Shown here piece after piece: positions 57,787 through 64,000 of a stretch of DNA of 64,000 nt. The DNA comes from Blasia pusilla (taxonomy: Eukaryota > Marchantiophyta > Marchantiopsida > Blasiales). Each line of letters starts with the position of its first letter. The first letter of the stretch is position 1. Under the pieces are notes generated by a model. It searched no databases, was not told where the DNA came from, and worked only from the letters and a program-made list of their open reading frames with translations. Position numbers and translations under genes: made by a program. The stretch is taken from positions 34,472,001-34,536,000 of the forward strand of contig CM114274.1 in the NCBI GenBank assembly GCA_050084515.1, read 5' to 3'.

Positions 57787-60190
57787 ATGGCGTCCGGATG
57801 GGCCGTGAAGAATGTGGAGTCCAAGGCAGAACTGGATTCTGCCGTGGCGGAGGGCGGTGCCGCGTTCGCTCACTTCTGGGCCACCTGGTGCGAACCGTCC
57901 AAGCACATGGATGAGGTGTTTGCGCAGCTCGCTGTCGACACTCCTTATGCCCGATTTTTCAGGGCACGTCTCTCTACCTCCCTTCTCCTCTTTCTGTGTG
58001 CAGAGTAAAGTACTAGCGAAGAAACATCGGGCGTTTTTTGTTAGCGCTGGTCCGAGGTCTAACATGAGCATGCAAGAATTGAGCCATGGTCTGCGCTCTT
58101 TTGTTTCCTTTAGTCATTCATCTATAGATTATTGCCCCGGGATGGTTTCCTTCGATAATTGGAAGAAGAATCCGATTGATTGTGTCTATTTTAGCCGGAG
58201 TTCGGGGCACACGGTACATACAAAGAAAATTTTAACTGGTGCGTGGATGTCCCCATTTCTGCTTCTCCGTTTTGGGGAGGTTTGTGAGCTCCTGGGGCGG
58301 ACGAGAAATTCCACTCTCTTCCGGTGCTAGTAGTTCTGAGGATGGAAGCCTCATAAATCATTTTCCCTCATTCGGAGCACGGTTAGGTCTGCGACCATAA
58401 ATTTTATCTGATGTCCAGATGTTGCATCCCTGTTGCTCTTTGCTTCCATATGTACACTCTGCATTCGCATTACGATGAAGCAAAGGCTTCAGTGATATGG
58501 AATTCTCCTTTGTGCGGGTCAAGGTAGCTGCCAGCTCGAAAGGATTTTTGAAAAGCATTAGCGAATGCGATCTTCTGTATGACACTCTGTACCAGCTGCT
58601 TACGATAACAGAGGGAGGTGCGTTTGTCGCCATGTGCTCTGACGTGAGAAAACGAACCAAAATGTCAAACTTATGAACTGCGTCTCAAATTGCAGGTGGA
58701 AGCAGAAGAGCAACCTGAGATAGCCGAGGTCTATGGAGTATCAACTGTGCCCTTCTTTCTTTTCTTCAAGGTTTGTTCCCAAATTACTCTGCTGTTACCG
58801 GACTCTTCAATATTTTGTCACATCTTTTACTTGAGGTATGTGGAGGGTTTAAAGTCCTCGTTTAGACCTGAGAGTAGTTTGCAATCGTTCATCAAAGGGG
58901 GTGACGCGACCTTACAATAGCATGTTCATTGCTCAGGATGGTGCTGTGGTCGATAAATTGGAGGGAGCAAATGCCCCTGAGTTAGCCCACAAAGTGGCAA
59001 AGCATGCTGGGCCTGCTTCAGCAAACACATCAGCTGCTGCTCCGGCCAGCTTGGGTTTGAGCGCAATGCCACAGGTTTTGGAAGCAACACTGCAAGCTCA
59101 TCAAACAAATGGCAAATACATGGAGGAAGGCGGACAAAAGGATGGACAGCCTAATATTCTCAACGAAACCCTTAAGGCTGAGCTTCAATCTCTGATTGAT
59201 TCAAAACCTGTAATGTTGTTCATGAAGGGAAGTCCTGAGGAGCCACGGTGTGGGTTCAGCCGGAAAGTGGTGGATGCCTTGAAAGATGAAATGGTTGAGT
59301 TTGGAACTTTTGATATTCTGAGTAATGATGCTGTAAGGAGGGGACTTAAAGAGTACTCCAACTGGCCAACTTTCCCTCAGCTTTATGTGAAGGGGGAGCT
59401 CATCGGAGGATCTGATATAGTGCTTGAAATGGCCAGAAACGGAGAACTGAAACAAGTTTTAGCTGACTTTAGTCTTGCAGAGAAAAGCTTAACTGCTGCA
59501 GTCAATGCCATCATAACGGAGAACGGTGACTCTACTCCTCAAAGTGAATCCAAGAAAGATGAGACGGATTTAACTCAGAAACTCAAGGCTTTGATAAATT
59601 CCAAGCCGGTGATGCTGTTCATGAAAGGAGTTCCAGAAGAGCCACGTTGTGGATTTAGTCGCAAGGTAGTCAATGCTCTGCGCGAAGAGGGTGTTGAGTT
59701 TGGCAGCTTTAACATTCTCAGTGACGAGGAGGTGAGACAAGAATTGAAGACTTACTCCAATTGGCCGACCTATCCCCAACTTTATCTGAAGGGAGATCTG
59801 CTTGGAGGGTGCGACATTATCCTAGAAATGCACGCAAGTGGAGAGTTGAAACAAGCGTTTGCTGAGGCGGGTCTTTTACCAAAGCTAAGTCTGCAAGACA
59901 GACTGAAACAGCTCATTGCTTCTTCAGAGACTATGCTCTTTATGAAGGGTACTCCCGATGAACCAAGATGTGGCTTTAGCAAGAAAGTAGTAACATGTTT
60001 GAAGGAGATCGAGGTCGAGTTTGGAAGCTTTGATATCTTGAGTGATGAAGAGGTCAGACAAGGGCTGAAGACATTCTCAAACTGGCCAACGTTTCCTCAG
60101 CTATACCACAAGGGAGAACTCATTGGTGGTTGTGACATCATTCTGGAGATGAAGGCTAGTGGAGAGTTGAAAGATGCTTTGACACTGTAG
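57787..60190 (+). CDS. GRXS17: Monothiol glutaredoxin S17 (3 inferred exons)
   Basis: A multidomain cytosolic/nuclear glutaredoxin of the PICOT/GRX3 class that binds [2Fe-2S] clusters with glutathione and acts in iron-sulfur and redox homeostasis. Inferred exons: 57787-57963, 58696-58770, 58937-60190, giving 501 aa; Arabidopsis GRXS17 is 488. An N-terminal thioredoxin-like domain has WCEPS (Cys35, Ser38), followed by [15 protein letters not shown] across the first junction. Three glutaredoxin domains each carry EPRCGFS, with CGFS at residues 189-192, 322-325 and 429-432, plus [18 protein letters not shown] and GG(S/C)DI motifs. The ATG at 57787 matches the family N-terminus. Intron 1 appears to start with GC (AGG|gcacgt) rather than GT; intron 2 is GT-AG. 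Three Grx domains is the usual plant number. The frame is intact and the gene looks functional. Confidence 0.95.
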
Positions 60191-62841
60191 GAAATTGCAA
60201 GAGTGCTGTGTTACATTGGCTGTTACAATTACAGAGTCCACAGTAGAAGTGGAGAACCTTAGGTGGGTGGACAAGAGTTCTTCAGGATTAGCTAATGAGC
60301 ATGAGGATGAGGCATGCATCAAAAGTTTCATTTACAAGGAAACAAGAAGGATGCCATGCCGAGGTAGAGTAAAATACGGTAGATGTACAGATCAGAGCTG
60401 ACTATATTCCTACCATTTCCATCATACCTCTCTCATCTAGACTGTGAAACTACAAAGAAAGTTATGATAGAACTCTCTTAGAGATTGCATCTCATCTTGC
60501 AGACATCTGTTCTACATCCAGGGACTTCAAGACTTCAAAAAACACCTCCTCAGAGATCAACTAATCCTGTTGAGAGCTCTAGAAAGTCAGGCTGGTAGAA
60601 GGTTTGATTAGAATAGTCCTGTCACCCCATTGCTCCTGTTGAGTGTCATTTGTTGCACCCATGCTGATACTGAGGGCATCTCGGAAAATCCGTTTCTTAT
60701 CAGGCACTCTTTTTCTTGAAGTTGTGTGAATGAGATACTACTGTATAAAAGGCCACTGTCTTTCTTTGTATGAGCACCAAGTTTCCCCTGGCATTTGGAA
60801 GATTGGAAGGTTCACCCCAAAAATGTTCACATGTTTTGTTCCGATACTGATCTGATGTGAGGGCCTACAGTGTAAGAAGAAGCAATAAATGTACTATCTG
60901 TGCCACTGTTAAGTAAGATGCATCATATTCGATTTTCTTTGGGAACATTTTCAATAATTCTTACTAGAACCAACACTGTGGAAGGCTCTGACCTTCCCAA
61001 GCCCCCTGTAGTTTTGTTTTCTCCATCATGAAACATTCTTCTGGTCTGGAAAGGAATATAGGGTTTTACCAGTAAAACCAAGATGTGCTGCCATTGTCTT
61101 GGGTCATTTTTTCTCCTGGGAAAGAAGTAGTAGTGAGGTCATATCCCCGAATCTCTAACGAAATTACCAGTCTCATTCAAAGACTGTCCCTGAAGCAGCC
61201 TCGTCATTGGTTGCCGACTTGTGCCTTGATAAACTAAGGTGCGAGTTTGTTCGAGTTAGATTGTTGAAATGAGTCCTTGGCTCTCCATCTCACAGTTAAA
61301 GTCCAATTAGGATTTCAGTTATGGGGGCCACATGAAGGAAGATTCTGCTGTAGGGCAACCTGAGGCTGTATCCCATGCCCTCACATCCTGAGCCTGGATC
61401 CTACCCACTGCTCTTAAGCCGGACATGCACAAGAGGGGATCGAGAACCTTGGGAAGTCAAGGCGGTGAAGGGTGGCATGTGTAAAAGAAGTATGGTGTGA
61501 CTTATGGGAACATTATTGAGACGTGTTTTAAGGTAATGATAAATATAGGTCATAAATAGGAGATGGGGAAACCCATAAACTTTAGGTCCCTCCTCATGAT
61601 ACTATGCCATGAGGGGCAATTCCATGCATGCTAGGTTGTGGTGACTCTAGGGGGTCTGGAATTTTTTGTGTCCAAAACTTTTGGGTGTACATAATATCCG
61701 CTGTCATGTCGACCTTACCAATTGGACATTAAAAATACATTCCGGACATTTTTCTTTCGTCCGCTGGAAAGCCGTTTTAAAAGGTGGTCGCACTCATAAG
61801 GTTTGTTTATCAAATCAATCCCTAAGAGGGCCAAGAAAAGGACTGGAACCCTAAAATCATTTCCTTAATGCTTCATCAAGAAAATGAAGGATTAAGTAGC
61901 ATGAGCAATAGTAAATCCCATCAAAGCCATAGTCAATCTTTTACTTAGAGAGCTACCATGCTAGGCAAGTGTTCTCCCTAGCATCTTCTTGGTGGTTGAT
62001 CCTCCTCCGATTGTAAACCCCATTTCTCCTATGCCTTGGTTCACTCTACCTTGTGGAGGTATGATCTGGCCACAAGTTCACCATGGCAACTTTTCCAGTT
62101 TTCTCATTACCTCAACTTGAATAAGAAAGAATATTGGAAATTTCAAGGATTTGAGGAGTTTACAAAGTGTCTACAAAGTTAGACAAACAAGAATCAAAGT
62201 CCCATTTTTTTCTCTGGAGTGGTCGTTTTACCCCCCTCTCCCTTTGATACAAGTGGTTGAACTTGGAGAAATTTGAAATTCCCTTAGTAGTGTGCTCATG
62301 ATGGTTACATGCTCACTTTGGCATGTGATCACTTTGAGGCCGAATAGGGGAAACTTAAGTGCTAAAGGAGATCCCCAATATGCGCCAAAGTAGTGTCTTG
62401 GTATGGTTTGATACGGTATACACTCTTGCTTGTACTTGTAGAACACCCTACGGGCCATAGGATTAGCTCTCAAAGTCATGGTGTCACATTTCTTGATACC
62501 AATGTGTAGATCTTTAAAGGTCTTTGCCCAAATTGTCAATTCACCCATGACCCACAAGAGTTTTCAAAGTGAAGTTTAAATTTTGCAATATCTTTGGCAA
62601 ATTGAAATTTAGAGTAACCTATAACCCTATATCCTTTATTGTGCACAAGTAGTCATAGATTACAATTCAATTCTCCCCTTATGGAAAAAGTAATCAAAAC
62701 CAATTTTCACCCGCAACAACCAAACATGTGGATATTAACTAGAATAATGAAGTGGTGTATAAGATTAAAACTAAAAAATCAAATAATTGGGAAGAGGATA
62801 AATCATATCTTTACATTGTAAACTTAAATTTAAGGAGGTCT
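60191..62841. other. GRXS17 3' flank and intergenic sequence
   Basis: An AATAAA at 60884-60889 is a possible polyadenylation signal, but it is some 700 bases past the stop. A 109-codon frame at 62557-62228 (-) has no recognisable domain. Otherwise nothing supported. Confidence 0.4.
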
Positions 62842-62926
62842 AGGTTGTGGCCTACGACAATTCATAAGGGAGGGCATTGTTTTTTACCCAATGCCCTCCC
62901 TTATGAACTGTCGTAGGCCACAACCT
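62842..62926. repeat. 38-bp inverted repeat with 9-base loop
   Basis: Left arm 62842-62879 (aggttgtggcctacgacaat...) and right arm 62889-62926 are reverse complements with a single mismatch, separated by tttttttacc-like loop bases 62880-62888. It could be a foldback/MITE remnant or a hairpin RNA precursor. Confidence 0.9.
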
Positions 62927-62942
62927 GGGTAAGGGTAAGAAC

Positions 62943-62963
62943 ATCCCCATTGTCAATGGGGAT
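62943..62963. repeat. Small 9-bp hairpin next to the foldback
   Basis: atccccatt-gtc-aatggggat is a perfect 9-bp inverted repeat with a 3-base loop, 17 bases after the larger foldback. Confidence 0.7.
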
Positions 62964-64000
62964 TACAAACATCCCAATTACACTTATATATCTCATAGTT
63001 ACACAAACATGAAAAATGGATTGTAAGAAGTAGGATCCACATTTATAATTGATGATGGAACGCAAAAAAAATTGAATGGGATTATAAAAGGAGAGGAGAC
63101 TGGAAAAAAATATGATACACATAAACAAGTGAAATAAATGGAAAAAAAAAGGAAAATAAGACCCACATGATTAAATCCTTCCATAAGACAAACATAAATT
63201 CACACATACGACAAAAGTAAATTCACACATATGGAGATATCCACACACATGGGTTTTATCCATATGCAACCTTCAACCATCTCACGTGTCAATTCAATCC
63301 CAACGATGTTGGTGGAAATACATCAAAACAGTGAATACCAAGGCCAATCCGCAACTCCCACTTGAAGAGCAAAACCTCACGAAGAAATGAGTCACAAGCC
63401 TTTTGAATACTATAAATGCAATGCAGGTCATGGATCCTTTCTTTCCCTTATAAATCCTCATAATATAGATGAATTGACCCTTTCCGGGAGATGAAACCCT
63501 AGTATTTGGTATGATTTCAAAGAGGACGAGGCCTATATGAGATTTCACACATATACCTTCAATTCTTGACACAACTCCTAGAAGTATCCCTCATAATTAT
63601 TGGAACACCCCAAAATATCCTTCACAATCTTCCACCAATAGACTTGAAGGACCATAAGGGCATCACATTACATCTCAAAAAATCCACACATCGTGATCAC
63701 ATACAATCACATGATCCATCATTTAGGGATGGAAGTTTATTTTGATTATATCATGCTTCTTATTATAGAATTATATCATCTTTTCTTATTTCCTGCAGGG
63801 AAGTTGATAAAATGAGTCATGCACACAAATCACTTGATATCGCCAGTATTAGTCAACAATCTCGTTGATATAGCTTTTACAGCATTAAAAAATGTCTCAG
63901 AAAGTCCCCTAGTAAAAAACATGACGAGAATGCTGCCTAACCTCCTGCACTCGCTGACTCAAAAAATAAGGAGAAGTAAGTCCTCATACTAGATTTCTAC
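62964..64000. other. AT-rich intergenic sequence, no gene seen
   Basis: Short frames only on both strands. Nothing recognised up to the window edge. Confidence 0.4.

Noticed and set aside
57601-58071. 156-codon minus-strand frame over GRXS17 exon 1
   Set aside because: Antisense shadow of the 5' end of GRXS17; no family resemblance.
62228-62557. 109-codon minus-strand frame
   Set aside because: No recognisable domain or context; likely chance or an unrecognised repeat.

Overview
This window looks like nuclear DNA of a land plant. It carries two intact, intron-containing host genes, INTS2 (29482-37065, +) and GRXS17 (57787-60190, +). Nearly everything between them is decayed plant-type transposable elements: at least three Ty3/gypsy lineages, a CACTA (En/Spm) transposase remnant, a Helitron-type PIF1 helicase remnant and an 11.2 kb terminal-inverted-repeat (TIR) element of MULE type. 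The low gene density suggests a repeat-rich genome. One gypsy family carries a PHD finger in one copy and a cytosine-methyltransferase-like motif in another. Gypsy elements with methyltransferases are known from charophyte algae, so a seed-free plant (fern, lycophyte or bryophyte) is my guess, but the sequence alone does not prove it.

Layout. 1-4105: a gypsy copy on the minus strand (gag, leader, LTR). 4106-8388: AT-rich sequence with one solo LTR. 8389-15643: a nearly complete gypsy chromovirus on the minus strand, with two ~925 bp LTRs, a primer-binding site, a polypurine tract, gag-PR-RT-RNaseH-IN and a C-terminal chromodomain; it is broken by stops and frameshifts. 16594-19490: a different gypsy gag-PR-RT remnant. 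19500-23870: a gypsy copy with RT, RNase H, integrase and a PHD finger. 25470-27260: CACTA transposase remnant (-). 29482-37065: INTS2, eleven inferred exons that join in frame. 37885-38985: LTR relatives and a 132 bp tandem repeat. 41035-43845: gypsy gag-PR plus a methyltransferase motif I. 43976-45350: Helitron-type helicase. 45562-57595: the large TIR element, flanked on both sides by a 428 bp copy of the GRXS17 upstream region. 57787-60190: GRXS17, three inferred exons, 501 aa. 60191-64000: no recognised gene, but a 38 bp inverted repeat with a tight loop at 62842-62926.

Working together. The two host genes are unrelated: INTS2 acts in the Integrator RNA-processing complex, and GRXS17 is a cytosolic/nuclear monothiol glutaredoxin. 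The unusual material is in the transposons: the modular gypsy family and the TIR element with its long target-like duplication and an opposite-strand gene of unknown function. All exon boundaries are inferred from open frames, GT-AG/GC-AG signals and remembered family sequence, not from transcripts. I saw no tRNA, rRNA or CRISPR array.
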